NCBI RefSeq assembly: GCF_001513975.1
Contig: NZ_KQ947988.1
Coordinates: 248,001 to 312,000, forward strand
Length of the DNA: 64,000 nucleotides
Origin: Streptomyces curacoi
GTDB lineage: Bacteria > Actinomycetota > Actinomycetes > Streptomycetales > Streptomycetaceae
Direction: 5' to 3'
In this document: positions 8,153 to 15,852 of the stretch, piece by piece
Numbering within the stretch: the first letter of the stretch is position 1
Layout: the number at the start of each line of letters is the position of its first letter
Position numbers and translations under genes: made by a program
Notes under the pieces: model-generated
Databases searched by the model: none
The model's input: the letters and a program-made list of their open reading frames with translations, nothing else
What the model was told of the DNA's origin: nothing

Positions 8153-9316
8153 TCAGCCCGCGTCCGCCGCAGAACCGCTGGTAGACGCGGTCTGCTGGAA
8201 CAGCCACTCGGACTTGAGTTCGGCATATCCGGGCTTGATCACGTCATTGATCATGGCCAGTCGTTCATCGAAAGGAATGAACGATGATTTCATCGCATTG
8301 ACGGAGAACCACTGCATGTCGTCGAGCGTGTAACCGAACGCCTCGACAAGATGCTCGAATTCCCGGCTCATGCTGGTGTTGGACATGAGGCGGTTGTCGG
8401 TGTTGACGGTGGCTCGGAAGTGCAGCCGGCGCAGCAGACCGATGGGGTGGGCGGCGTACGAGTCGGCGGCGCCCGTCTGGAGGTTGGAGCTGGGGCACAG
8501 CTCCAACGGGATGCGCTTGTCCCGTACGTACGAGGCGAGCCGGCCCAGCTTCACCGAGCCGTCGGCGTGCACCTGGATGTCGTCGATGATGCGCACACCG
8601 TGCCCGAGCCGGTCGGCGCCGCACCACTGCAGCGCCTGCCAGATGGACGGCAGACCGAAGGCCTCGCCGGCGTGGATGGTGAAATGGTTGTTCTCGCGCT
8701 TGAGGTACTCGAAGGCGTCGAGATGCCGGGTGGGCGGGTGGCCGGCCTCGGCGCCCGCGATGTCGAAGCCCACGACGCCCAGGTCCCGGTAGCGGTTGGC
8801 GAGTTCGGCGATCTCCAGGGCGCGGGCGGCGTGCCGCATGGCGGTGAGCAGGGCGCCCACGCGGATGCGGTGACCGTTGCTCCGGGCGATCCGCTCGCCC
8901 TCCCGGAAGCCCTCGTTGACGGCCTCGACGACCTCTTCGAGGCTGAGCCCGCCTTCGAGGTGCTGTTCGGGCGCGTACCGCACCTCGGCGTAGACGACCC
9001 CGTCCTCGGCGAGGTCCACGGCGCACTCGGCGGCGACCCGGACGAGGGCGTCGCGGGTCTGCATCACTGCGACGGTGTGGGAGAAGGTCTCCAGGTAGCG
9101 CTCCAGGGACCCGGAGTCGGCGGCCTCGCGGAACCAGACACCGAGCTTGTCGGGGTCGGTCTCGGGGAGCCGGGAGTAGCCCGTCTCGCGGGCGAGCTCG
9201 ACGATCGTGCCGGGGCGCAGCCCGCCGTCGAGGTGATCGTGCAGCAGAACCTTCGGCGCCCGGCGGATCTGGTCCGAGCTCGGGGTGTTGGCCTTCGGGG
9301 CAGTCTGGCTCGTCAT
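8153..9316 (-). CDS. add: Adenosine deaminase
   Basis: A 387-residue metal-dependent deaminase that converts (deoxy)adenosine to (deoxy)inosine for purine salvage. The metal site starts with LHDHLDGG near residue 24. The substrate and metal histidine segments FTIHAGE and GHGVRI follow, and then ATVNTDNRLMSN, where the family has its last metal ligand Asp. The length is normal for the actinobacterial enzyme. It starts at ATG 9316 with a weak ribosome site. A palindromic operator-like sequence lies 17 bp upstream of the start. The same sequence occurs before the nucleoside transporter genes, so joint control with import is likely. Confidence 0.95.
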   Translation of the reverse strand: MTSQTAPKANTPSSDQIRRAPKVLLHDHLDGGLRPGTIVELARETGYSRLPETDPDKLGVWFREAADSGSLERYLETFSHTVAVMQTRDALVRVAAECAVDLAEDGVVYAEVRYAPEQHLEGGLSLEEVVEAVNEGFREGERIARSNGHRIRVGALLTAMRHAARALEIAELANRYRDLGVVGFDIAGAEAGHPPTRHLDAFEYLKRENNHFTIHAGEAFGLPSIWQALQWCGADRLGHGVRIIDDIQVHADGSVKLGRLASYVRDKRIPLELCPSSNLQTGAADSYAAHPIGLLRRLHFRATVNTDNRLMSNTSMSREFEHLVEAFGYTLDDMQWFSVNAMKSSFIPFDERLAMINDVIKPGYAELKSEWLFQQTASTSGSAADAG

Positions 9317-9332
9317 TTTCGCACTCTAACGC

Positions 9333-9344
9333 CTACGCGCGTAG
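9333..9344. promoter_or_regulatory. Palindromic operator before add
   Basis: CTACGCGCGTAG is a perfect 12-bp palindrome 17 bp upstream of the add start. Identical or near-identical copies lie before the nucleoside ABC ATPase (23348) and the two BMP lipoproteins (24622, 25926). Its closeness to the start codon suggests repression. The cognate regulator is unknown. Confidence 0.72.
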
Positions 9345-9409
9345 ATCACCCGTCGATCGCTCATTCGCCGCGCGTTTTCCCTTCCCGCTCCTCCGTACCC
9401 GCCTCTCCC

Positions 9410-9453
9410 CGCTCTTCTCCGCTCCTCTCCCCGCTCTTCTCCGCTCCTCTCCC
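9410..9453. repeat. Two tandem 22-bp pyrimidine-rich repeats
   Basis: Two exact copies of a 22-bp unit beginning CGCTCTTCTCC sit inside a C/T-only tract (about 9375-9495), between the divergent add and hydrolase genes. The tract is purely pyrimidine on the top strand and codes for nothing evident. Confidence 0.8.
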
Positions 9454-9573
9454 CGCCCCTCTCCCCGTCCATCCCGCCATTTCCCGCCACCTCCCGCTGT
9501 ACGAATCCGTCGATATGTAACGGTGACCGCACGGACGGGTGGCGTACACCCACGCTTCTGACACTGTTCTGTC

Positions 9574-10335
9574 ATGGCACAGCAAGCGACGCCGGTTCGC
9601 AGAGCCCGGCTGGGAAGGGCGATCGGGCCGGAGCCGACGGCGGTGAGCGGCGTGGTGCTCCTGCTCCCCGGAGGTGACGAGGTCTCACATCGCAGGCCGG
9701 GCCCGGTGTTGGTGACCTCGTACGTGCGGACACTGGGGCGCCGTCTGATGCGGGCGGGACGCGCGGAGGGGCTGGTCGCGCATGTCGTCCACTACCGCTT
9801 CCGCGGCTGGAACGGCACGGACGCCAACCTCCTGAGTGATGCGCTGTGGGCCGCGGACGAGGTCGTACGGCGCTACGGGGACGTCCCCGTGTGCCTCGCC
9901 GGAGTCGACATGGGCGGGCGGGCGGCCCTGCACGCCGGCGGTCATGAGGCCGTCAACTCCGTGCTGGCGCTCGCTCCTTGGCTGCCGGAGGAGGATGTGG
10001 CGGCCTCGCCCGAACCGGTGAAGCAGCTCGCGGGACGGCGGGTGATGATCGTGCACGGCACCAACGACGAACGCACCGATCCCGAGTTGTCGTTCCGGCT
10101 GGCGGCTCGGGCGAAGAAGGCGAACCGGGAGGTGTGCCGGTTCGAAGTGCACTCCGACCGGCACGGGTTGCAGCAGCATCGGCATGAAGTCCTCGCCCTG
10201 GCCGAGGACTTCGTCATGGGGACGCTGTTCGAGCGGGGCTTCTCCCGGCCCGTCCAGGACGCGTTCGCCGCGCCGCCGCCGCTGGGCCTGCGGATGCCGT
10301 TGGCCTCGGGGTTCGGAAAGTCGTTGCGGCGTTAG
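9574..10335 (+). CDS. Alpha/beta-hydrolase-fold protein with an Asp nucleophile position
   Basis: A 253-residue alpha/beta hydrolase fold. The oxyanion strand is GVVLLLPGGDEV near residue 25. The nucleophile elbow reads LAGVDMGGRAAL near residue 110. The acid strand is VMIVHGTNDERTDP, and the histidine is in HSDRHGLQQH. The elbow carries Asp where esterases have Ser (G-x-D-x-G). That arrangement is seen in dehalogenases and in dienelactone-hydrolase-type variants, so plain esterase activity should not be assumed. There is no clear ribosome site before the ATG. The preceding bases are GGCGTACACC-rich and may be a near-leaderless start. Confidence 0.8.
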   Translation: MAQQATPVRRARLGRAIGPEPTAVSGVVLLLPGGDEVSHRRPGPVLVTSYVRTLGRRLMRAGRAEGLVAHVVHYRFRGWNGTDANLLSDALWAADEVVRRYGDVPVCLAGVDMGGRAALHAGGHEAVNSVLALAPWLPEEDVAASPEPVKQLAGRRVMIVHGTNDERTDPELSFRLAARAKKANREVCRFEVHSDRHGLQQHRHEVLALAEDFVMGTLFERGFSRPVQDAFAAPPPLGLRMPLASGFGKSLRR

Positions 10336-10343
10336 CGTCGCTG

Positions 10344-11237
10344 TCAGGGCAGCAGATTCCCTCTCCTTGAGAGCAGGAACCTCTTGAAGGCGGCCACCGG
10401 GGGTGTGTCCGGGCGGTCGGCCAGCCATGCGACGCCGATCTCGCGTGCCGCCCTCGGGGCCGTGACCGTCAGTTCCACGACTCCCGGGCGGGGGACGGTC
10501 GGTGGGGGCAGGAGGGCGACGCCCAGGCCGGCCGCCACCAGACCGCGCAGGGTCTCCGCCTCCTCGCCCTCGAAGGCGATGCGGGGCTTGAAGCCCGCCT
10601 CCTTGCACAGGTCGTCGGTGATGCGGCGCATGCCGTAGCCGGGCTCCAAGGTCACGAACATCTCGTCGGCCGCTTCCACGAGGCGGATGCGCTTACGCGC
10701 GGCCAGCCGGTGGTCGGCCGGGACGACCAGGCGGAGCTTCTGCTCGTCCAGGCGGCGGGCCACCAGGTCGGGGGCGTCCGGTACCGGGGACGTCAGGCAC
10801 AGGTCGAGCTCACCGGCTCGCAGCCGCTCGATCATCGCCTCGCCGTAGTTCTGGACGAGGCTGAACCGGATGCGGGGGTGGTCGGCGCGGAAGGCGTGGA
10901 GGAGGCCGGGGACCGTCTCCGCGCCCATGGTGTGCAGGAAGCCGAAGGCGACCTTGCCGGTGGCCGGGTCGGCGTCGGCGCGGACCTCGTCGGCGGCGCG
11001 CCCGATCTCGGCGAGGGCGCGTTCGACGGAGGTGAGGAAGGTACGGCCGGCGGGGGTCAGGGAGACCGTACGGCCGTGGCGGGCGAAGAGATCGACGCCG
11101 AGGTCCTGTTCGAGGCGGACCATGGCACGGGAGAGCGTGGACTGCGGGACCTGCATCTCCTGGGCGGCGCGGGTGACGTGCTCGGTGCGGGCGACTCCGG
11201 CGAAGTAGGAGAGGCGCGGGGCGAGCAACATCGTCAT
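10344..11237 (-). CDS. LysR-family transcriptional regulator
   Basis: A 297-residue LysR regulator. The N-terminal helix-turn-helix is clear (YFAGVARTEHVTRAAQEM, then PQSTLSRAMVRLEQDLG), followed by the periplasmic-binding-like effector domain (KVAFGFLHTMG, FVTLEPGYGM, GLGVALLPP). It is divergent from an MFS exporter gene with a 120-bp spacer, the usual arrangement for a LysR activator or repressor of its neighbour. The spacer holds TATGGCGATTCCATG, a T-N11-A candidate site. The ATG at 11237 was chosen at the start of the conserved domain. An upstream ATG at 11294 would add 19 residues. Confidence 0.9.
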   Translation of the reverse strand: MTMLLAPRLSYFAGVARTEHVTRAAQEMQVPQSTLSRAMVRLEQDLGVDLFARHGRTVSLTPAGRTFLTSVERALAEIGRAADEVRADADPATGKVAFGFLHTMGAETVPGLLHAFRADHPRIRFSLVQNYGEAMIERLRAGELDLCLTSPVPDAPDLVARRLDEQKLRLVVPADHRLAARKRIRLVEAADEMFVTLEPGYGMRRITDDLCKEAGFKPRIAFEGEEAETLRGLVAAGLGVALLPPPTVPRPGVVELTVTAPRAAREIGVAWLADRPDTPPVAAFKRFLLSRRGNLLP

Positions 11238-11357
11238 GTCTTCTGTGTCACTGGACGGTGACAGGTGAGCCTGTGACCTTTGCTGATGCACCATAGGAAC
11301 GATTATGGCGATTCCATGCATTGGACGGATCAGCGGGGCCGTACGTAGCTTCGAAGC

Positions 11358-12629
11358 ATGTCTCCCGCCAGTACCGGGGCGTCCACCACCGTGGGCGCCG
11401 CACCCGCTGTCCCTGTCGTCGACTCCCGTATGGCCCCGGGCGGCCCCGGCTACCGCCGGATGAGCTTCGCCCTCTTCCTGGCCGGTGTCGCGACCTTCGC
11501 GCTTCTCTACTCCACGCAGGCCCTGCTGCCGCTGATCTCCGGTGAGTTCGGGGTCGCGGCGAGCGAGGCGAGCTGGACGGTGGCGGCGGCGACCGGCGGG
11601 CTGGCCCTGTTCGTGCTGCCCATGAGCGCGCTGTCCGAGCGGTTCGGACGCCGTACGGTCATGACGGCGTCGCTGGCGGTCGCGGTGACGGTCGGACTGC
11701 TGGTCCCCTTCGCGCCGAACCTCACCGTCCTGGTCGTGCTGCGGGCGGTCCAGGGCGCCGCGCTGGCGGGTCTGCCGGCCTCGGCGACGGCCTATCTTGC
11801 CGAGGAGGTCCGCCCGAAGGCGCTGGTCACGGCGATCGGGCTGTTCGTCGCGGGCAACAGCGTCGGCGGAATGAGCGGCCGGGTGATCACCGGCTGGGTC
11901 GCCCAGGAATGGGGCTGGCGGATCGCGGTCGGCGTGATCGGCGTGATCGCGGTGGCGTGCGCGGTGGCCTTCCGGCTGCTGCTGCCGGCGCCGCGGAACT
12001 TCAAGCCGGGCTCCCTGCGCCCACGCGTCCTGGCCCGCACGGTCCGCGAGCACCTGTCCAACCCGCTGCTGTGCCGCCTGTACGCGATCGGCGCCCTGTT
12101 CATGACGGTCTTCGGCGGCGTGTACACGGTGATCGGCTACCGCCTGACCGAGGCGCCCTTCTCGCTCCCCCAGGGCATCATCGGCTCGATCTTCCTGGTC
12201 TACCTGGTCGGCACGGTCTCGGCGTCGACGGCGGGACGACTGGTGGGCCGCCTGGGCCGCCGGGGCGCGCTGTACGCCGCGGGCGGCACGACGGCGACCG
12301 GCCTCCTCCTCTCCCTGGCCGGCTCCCTCCCCCTGGTCCTGCTGGGCCTGGTCCTGATCACCGGCGGCTTCTTCGCGGGCCACGCGGTGGCGTCCTCGGC
12401 GGTCAGCAAGACGGCGGCCCACGGCCGCGCACAGGCTTCCGCCCTGTACCAGTCCGCGTACTACGTCGGCTCCAGCGCAGGCAGCACGGTGGGCGCCCTC
12501 GCCTTCCACGCGGGCGGCTGGACCGGCACCGTCACAGTCGGCCTGCTGGCCGTGCTCGGCGTCGTGACGATCACGGTGTTCGGGACACGGGCGGCACGCT
12601 TGCAGCGACGGCTGACGACGGCGGCCTGA
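11358..12629 (+). CDS. MFS drug/metabolite exporter
   Basis: A 423-residue, 12-helix major facilitator protein of the YnfM/AraJ-like exporter type. The loop between helices 2 and 3 reads LSERFGRRTVMT, the family signature. Helix 4-5 holds RAVQGAALAGLPASA, and the second half has GRLVGRLGRRGAL. An extra 30 residues precede the first helix. Its divergent LysR neighbour probably controls it. The last 50 codons and the following bases recur three more times downstream in decayed form. Confidence 0.92.
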   Translation: MSPASTGASTTVGAAPAVPVVDSRMAPGGPGYRRMSFALFLAGVATFALLYSTQALLPLISGEFGVAASEASWTVAAATGGLALFVLPMSALSERFGRRTVMTASLAVAVTVGLLVPFAPNLTVLVVLRAVQGAALAGLPASATAYLAEEVRPKALVTAIGLFVAGNSVGGMSGRVITGWVAQEWGWRIAVGVIGVIAVACAVAFRLLLPAPRNFKPGSLRPRVLARTVREHLSNPLLCRLYAIGALFMTVFGGVYTVIGYRLTEAPFSLPQGIIGSIFLVYLVGTVSASTAGRLVGRLGRRGALYAAGGTTATGLLLSLAGSLPLVLLGLVLITGGFFAGHAVASSAVSKTAAHGRAQASALYQSAYYVGSSAGSTVGALAFHAGGWTGTVTVGLLAVLGVVTITVFGTRAARLQRRLTTAA

Positions 12630-13074
12630 GCCGGACCAGAACCCGTCCCCCGCCGGGGAGAGCCGATGATCAGTGGCCGCGGGCAGCCTCCGCGGCCACT
12701 GCCGCCCGGTCCCGACCACACATCGACTCCAGCGCAGACAGCACGCTGGGCGCCCCCGCCTTCCACACGCGCCGGCTGGACCGGCACCGTCGCAGTCGGC
12801 CTGCTGGCCGTGCTCGGCGTCGTGACGATCACGCTGTTCGGGACACGGGCGGCACGCTTGCAGCGACGGCTGACGACGGCGGCGTGAGCCGGAGCAGAAC
12901 CCGTCCCCTGGCACGGGGTTGCGGACGCAGGCAGCGCGTCTGCAGCGGCGGCTGACCACGGCGGCCCTGAACCGGAGCAGAACCGTCCCCCTGGCACGGG
13001 GTTCGGGACACGGGCCGCGCGTCTGCGGCGGCGGCCGACCACGGTGGCCTGAGCCGGAGCAGAACCCGTTCCCC
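12471..13074. repeat. Tandem decayed copies of the MFS gene 3' end
   Basis: The 523-bp space between the MFS gene and the clamp gene is built from copies of the MFS tail. Copy A (12471-12650) is the true gene end plus 20 bp. Copy B (12728-12908) is nearly identical for about 180 bp, including the stop codon. Copies C (12918-12990) and D (13001-13074) keep only the last 20 codons or so plus the trailing CCGGAGCAGAACCCGTCCCC. A degenerate twin of the clamp promoter (12667-12689) follows copy A, so the duplicated block included the promoter. No intact gene lies here. Confidence 0.85.
12728..12887 (+). pseudogene. MFS C-terminal fragment (copy B)
   Basis: This stretch still encodes the last helix of the MFS protein (VAVGLLAVLGVVTITLFG, then RAARLQRRLTTAA and stop) without the rest of the gene. 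An ATG at 12666 is in frame, but its 20 codons of lead-in are derived from spacer DNA. I treat it as a duplication remnant, although a short membrane peptide could in principle be made. Confidence 0.7.
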
Positions 13075-13088
13075 CTGGTGGGAGCCCA

Positions 13089-13111
13089 TTGTCAGTGGGC
13101 GCGGATAGCCT
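13089..13111 (+). promoter_or_regulatory. DNA-damage (PafBC / RecA-NDp type) promoter of the clamp gene
   Basis: TTGTCAGTG-N8-TAGCCT is an exact match to the mycobacterial RecA-independent damage promoter, tTGTCRgtg-N8-TAnnnT, which PafBC activates. The -10 element ends 41 bp before the ATG of the sliding-clamp paralogue, leaving a short leader. Confidence 0.8.
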
Positions 13112-13152
13112 CCGCGATCAGTGACGAACGGGCCCGACCAGGGGGATTTCTG

Positions 13153-14328
13153 ATGGAGTTCCGGATCGAACGCAGCGCCTTCGCCGACGCCGTGGGGTGG
13201 GCGGCGCGGGCGCTGCCCTCGCGTGCTCCGGTGCCGGTGCTGGGCGGCCTGCTGCTGGCGGTCGGCGCGGGGCGGCTCACCGTGTCGGGGTTCGACTTCG
13301 AGGCCGCGGCGCGCATCGAGGTGGACGCGGAGACAGCCGGGGCCGGGCAGGTGCTCGTGCCCGGGCGACGGCTGCTGGACATCTGCCGGGTGCTGCCGGA
13401 CGGGCCGGTGAGCTGCGCCCTGGAGGGGACGCGGTTCACGGTGGAGGCGGGCGGCACCGAGTTCGGGATGTCGACGCTGCCGCGCGAGGAGTACCCGGCC
13501 CTGCCGTCCCAGCCGTCGGCGTACGGCAGTGTGGACGCCGCCGCGTTCGCCGCGGCCGTCGGCCAGGTGGCCGTGGCGGCCGGCCGGGACGAGACGCTGC
13601 CGGTGCTGACCGGCGTACAGCTGCGTCTGGACGGCGACTCGATGACGCTGTCGGCGTCGGACCGGTACCGGTATGCCGTACGGCGCGTGGGGTGGAAGCC
13701 GGAAGGGGACGTGACGGCGTCCGACGGCGCCGTGGAGGCGTTGGTGCCTGCGCGGCGGCTGCTCGATGCGGCGCGGTCGCTGGCGCGGTGCGGTGACGTG
13801 CGGATCGGGCTGGATCGCGCGGCCGGTGGGGGGCTCGCCGGGTTCGAGGGCGGGGGCATGCGGGCCGTCGTACGGCTGTTGGAGGGGCGGCTGCCGAAGT
13901 ACGGGTCGCTGTTCGACATGGCGGGGGCGGCGGTCGCCGAGGTGGAGTGCGGGGCGCTGACGGACGCGGTGCGGCGGGTCGCGGTGGTGGCCGAGGCGAG
14001 CGGTCCGGTGCGGATGGACTTCTCGGGTGACGGGTCCGTGCTGCTGCGGGCCGGGTACGGGGACGACGTGGCGACGCAGCGGCTGCCGGCCGTGCTGAGC
14101 GGCGCGCCGGAGGTCACCGTGGCCTTCAACCCGGCGTATCTGCTGGACGCCCTGAACTCCTTCGAGGCGCCCCGGCTGCGGATGGAACTGCTGGGCACGG
14201 GTCAGCGGGCGCTCCTCAGCTCGGCCGGGGGCGAGGAGCAGGGCGGCGGACCGGGCGCCGAAGGGGTGGCGAGGGAGGTGCCGGCCGCGCACCGGCATCT
14301 GCTCATGTCCGTGAAGCAACTGGTCTGA
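13153..14328 (+). CDS. Second DNA polymerase III beta (sliding clamp) paralogue
   Basis: A 391-residue protein with the three-domain beta-clamp pattern. Domain 1 has LPSRAPVPVLGGLLL and MSTLPREEYPALP, domain 2 has RDETLPVLTGVQLRL and ASDRYRYAVRR, and domain 3 ends in HLLMSVKQLV, the hydrophobic-pocket tail (HLLMPVR in DnaN). It is longer-looped and more diverged than a replicative DnaN, which in Streptomyces lies at dnaA-dnaN. A role in repair or translesion synthesis is likely. Its damage-type promoter supports this. The ATG follows AGGGGGA. Confidence 0.88.
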   Translation: MEFRIERSAFADAVGWAARALPSRAPVPVLGGLLLAVGAGRLTVSGFDFEAAARIEVDAETAGAGQVLVPGRRLLDICRVLPDGPVSCALEGTRFTVEAGGTEFGMSTLPREEYPALPSQPSAYGSVDAAAFAAAVGQVAVAAGRDETLPVLTGVQLRLDGDSMTLSASDRYRYAVRRVGWKPEGDVTASDGAVEALVPARRLLDAARSLARCGDVRIGLDRAAGGGLAGFEGGGMRAVVRLLEGRLPKYGSLFDMAGAAVAEVECGALTDAVRRVAVVAEASGPVRMDFSGDGSVLLRAGYGDDVATQRLPAVLSGAPEVTVAFNPAYLLDALNSFEAPRLRMELLGTGQRALLSSAGGEEQGGGPGAEGVAREVPAAHRHLLMSVKQLV

Positions 14329-14367
14329 CACCTGTCCGACCTGCGCGTTTGTGCGCTCCGGGGGCCG

Positions 14368-14390
14368 TTGTCAGTGGCCTGCGGTAGCTT
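14368..14390 (+). promoter_or_regulatory. DNA-damage (PafBC / RecA-NDp type) promoter of the ECF sigma gene
   Basis: TTGTCAGTG-N8-TAGCTT is the second exact match to the PafBC-type promoter in the window, 59 bp before the ATG of the SigG-like gene and 40 bp after the clamp gene stop. Both genes of the tandem therefore carry their own copy. Confidence 0.8.
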
Positions 14391-14449
14391 CCGAAGTGTG
14401 GGGCGCGAGGACGCGCACCACGGGATGAGGCCACAGGGGTGGGTGGACG

Positions 14450-15466
14450 ATGAGCGACGGTACGGCGACGACAACGGACCTCGACGTCAGGCTGGAGAAA
14501 CACCGCGTCGAACTGACCGGGTACTGCTACCGCATGCTCGGCTCGTCCTTCGAGGCCGAGGACGCGGTGCAGGACACGATGGTCCGCGCCTGGCGCAGTT
14601 ACGACAAGTTCGAGGGCCGCTCCAGCCTCCGCTCGTGGCTGTACCGCATCGCGACGAACGTCTGCCTGGACATGCTGACCGCCGGCAACAAGCGGGCCAG
14701 GCCCATGGACCTGACGGAGTCGACGCCGCTCGCCCGGGCGGCCCTCTCGCCCCGCCCGGACAACACCTGGCTGGAGCCGATGCCGGACGACCGCGTGCTG
14801 CCGACGGTCGAGGACCCGGCGGAGGCGGCCGTGGCCAAGGAGTCCGTGCGGCTGGCCTTCATGGCCGCCCTGCAGCAGCTGCCGCCCAAGCAGCGGGCCG
14901 TGCTGATCCTGCGCGAGGTGCTGGCCTGGAAGGCGAGCGAGGTCGCCGAGCTGCTGGGCACGACGGTCGCGTCGGTCAACAGCGCCCTGCAGCGGGCCCG
15001 CGCCACGCTCGCCGAGCAGCAGCAGCCGGGCGCCGACGCCGCCGTCTCCGACCCGTTGGACGAGGAGCAGCAAAAGCTCCTGGAGCGGTATGTCGCGGCA
15101 TTCGAGGGCTACGACATGACGGCGCTCACCGCCCTGCTGCACGAGGACGCCATCATGACGATGCCGCCGTTCGACCTGTGGCTGACCGGCGTCAAGGACA
15201 TCACCGGCTTCATGACGACGCTCGGCGCCCCCTGCGCGGGCTCCCATCTGGTGCCGGTCCAGGTCAACGGACTGCCCGGGTTCGCCCAGTACAAGCCGGA
15301 CCCGGAGAAGGGCGGCTTCACCCCATGGGCGGTCCAGGTCCTGGAGATATCAGAGGGCCGGATCACCGGGTTCCACTGCTTCCTCGACACCCAGCGCTGG
15401 TTCCCGCTGTTCGGCCTCCCCCTCCACCTCGAAGCGGAGGCCGACCAGGTCGAGGAGGGCGTGTAG
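14450..15466 (+). CDS. SigG-like ECF sigma factor with a C-terminal SnoaL-like domain
   Basis: A 338-residue sigma factor. Region 2 (CYRMLGSSFEAEDAVQDTMV) and region 4 (LPPKQRAVLILREVLAWKA, then the helix VASVNSALQRA) fill the first 205 residues. The rest is a SnoaL-type cone domain (YVAAFEGYDMTALTALLHED), the layout of the M. tuberculosis SigG/SigJ group. The SnoaL domain replaces a separate anti-sigma in related ECF groups. Mycobacterial sigG is known to use a RecA-independent damage promoter, and this gene has the same motif upstream. The last 39 codons overlap an antisense STAS gene. Confidence 0.9.
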   Translation: MSDGTATTTDLDVRLEKHRVELTGYCYRMLGSSFEAEDAVQDTMVRAWRSYDKFEGRSSLRSWLYRIATNVCLDMLTAGNKRARPMDLTESTPLARAALSPRPDNTWLEPMPDDRVLPTVEDPAEAAVAKESVRLAFMAALQQLPPKQRAVLILREVLAWKASEVAELLGTTVASVNSALQRARATLAEQQQPGADAAVSDPLDEEQQKLLERYVAAFEGYDMTALTALLHEDAIMTMPPFDLWLTGVKDITGFMTTLGAPCAGSHLVPVQVNGLPGFAQYKPDPEKGGFTPWAVQVLEISEGRITGFHCFLDTQRWFPLFGLPLHLEAEADQVEEGV

Positions 15467-15736
15467 GGCGGGGTCGGCGTCCCTGAGCCGGATCCGGCCG
15501 CCGGCCCGCCGGGCGGCGAGCTGGAGACGCGCCAGCAGATCGACGGCGCCCAGGCCCGGCGGTCCGAGCCCGCCGACGTCGCACACCAGGACTCGCGCCC
15601 CGGTGGCTGCCAGCCGCGCCCGTGCTTCGTCGCACAGCCCCGGCACCTCGTCCCGGAAGACGGGGCCGGCCAGCACGAGTACAGCGGGTGTCATGGCGTC
15701 CACGATCGGTAGACCGGGCGAGGGGACAGAACTCAT
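15350..15736 (-). CDS. STAS-domain protein (possible anti-sigma antagonist)
   Basis: A 128-residue frame. The core resembles a STAS domain: VLVLAGPVFRDEVPGL as the first strand and helix, VLVCDVGGLGPPGLGAVDLLA where the phospho-site loop lies (typed in part as CDVGGLGPPGLGAVD), then RIRLRDADPALHALLDLVGL. The usual Ser/Thr of RsbV-type antagonists in the D-x-S/T loop is replaced by Gly, so phosphoregulation may be absent. The last 117 bp run antisense through the 3' end of the SigG-like gene, an unusual overlap. The ATG at 15736 has GGGGAG at longish spacing, and an ATG at 15694 is an alternative. Confidence 0.6.
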   Translation of the reverse strand: MSSVPSPGLPIVDAMTPAVLVLAGPVFRDEVPGLCDEARARLAATGARVLVCDVGGLGPPGLGAVDLLARLQLAARRAGGRIRLRDADPALHALLDLVGLRFEVEGEAEQREPALGVEEAVEPGDPAL

Positions 15737-15826
15737 CGGAGTGGCGGCTCCCCTCGTCCGGTGCCCGGTCGGTGTCTGACGTCCGTGCCCGGGGTGTCCG
15801 CCGACCGGGATCACATTGACCCGCTG

Positions 15827-15844
15827 CCCTCCATCCCAGGAGGG
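15827..15844 (+). promoter_or_regulatory. Hairpin that can mask the ribosome site of the leader ORF
   Basis: CCCTCC (15827-15832) can pair perfectly with GGAGGG (15839-15844), which is the ribosome site of the short ORF at 15853, across a 6-nt loop. TTGACC lies just upstream as a possible -35 element. Confidence 0.5.
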
Positions 15845-15852
15845 TTTCCTGT

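Noticed and set aside
10344..12959. An 871-codon open frame on the minus strand
   Set aside because: Only the last third, the LysR gene, has family support. The rest is antisense to the MFS gene and its duplicates, with Arg/Asp/Gln-rich shadow content.
12471..13074. Possible CRISPR-like array
   Set aside because: The repeats are decayed copies of the MFS gene end, unequal in length and spacing, without uniform short repeats and spacers or any cas gene.
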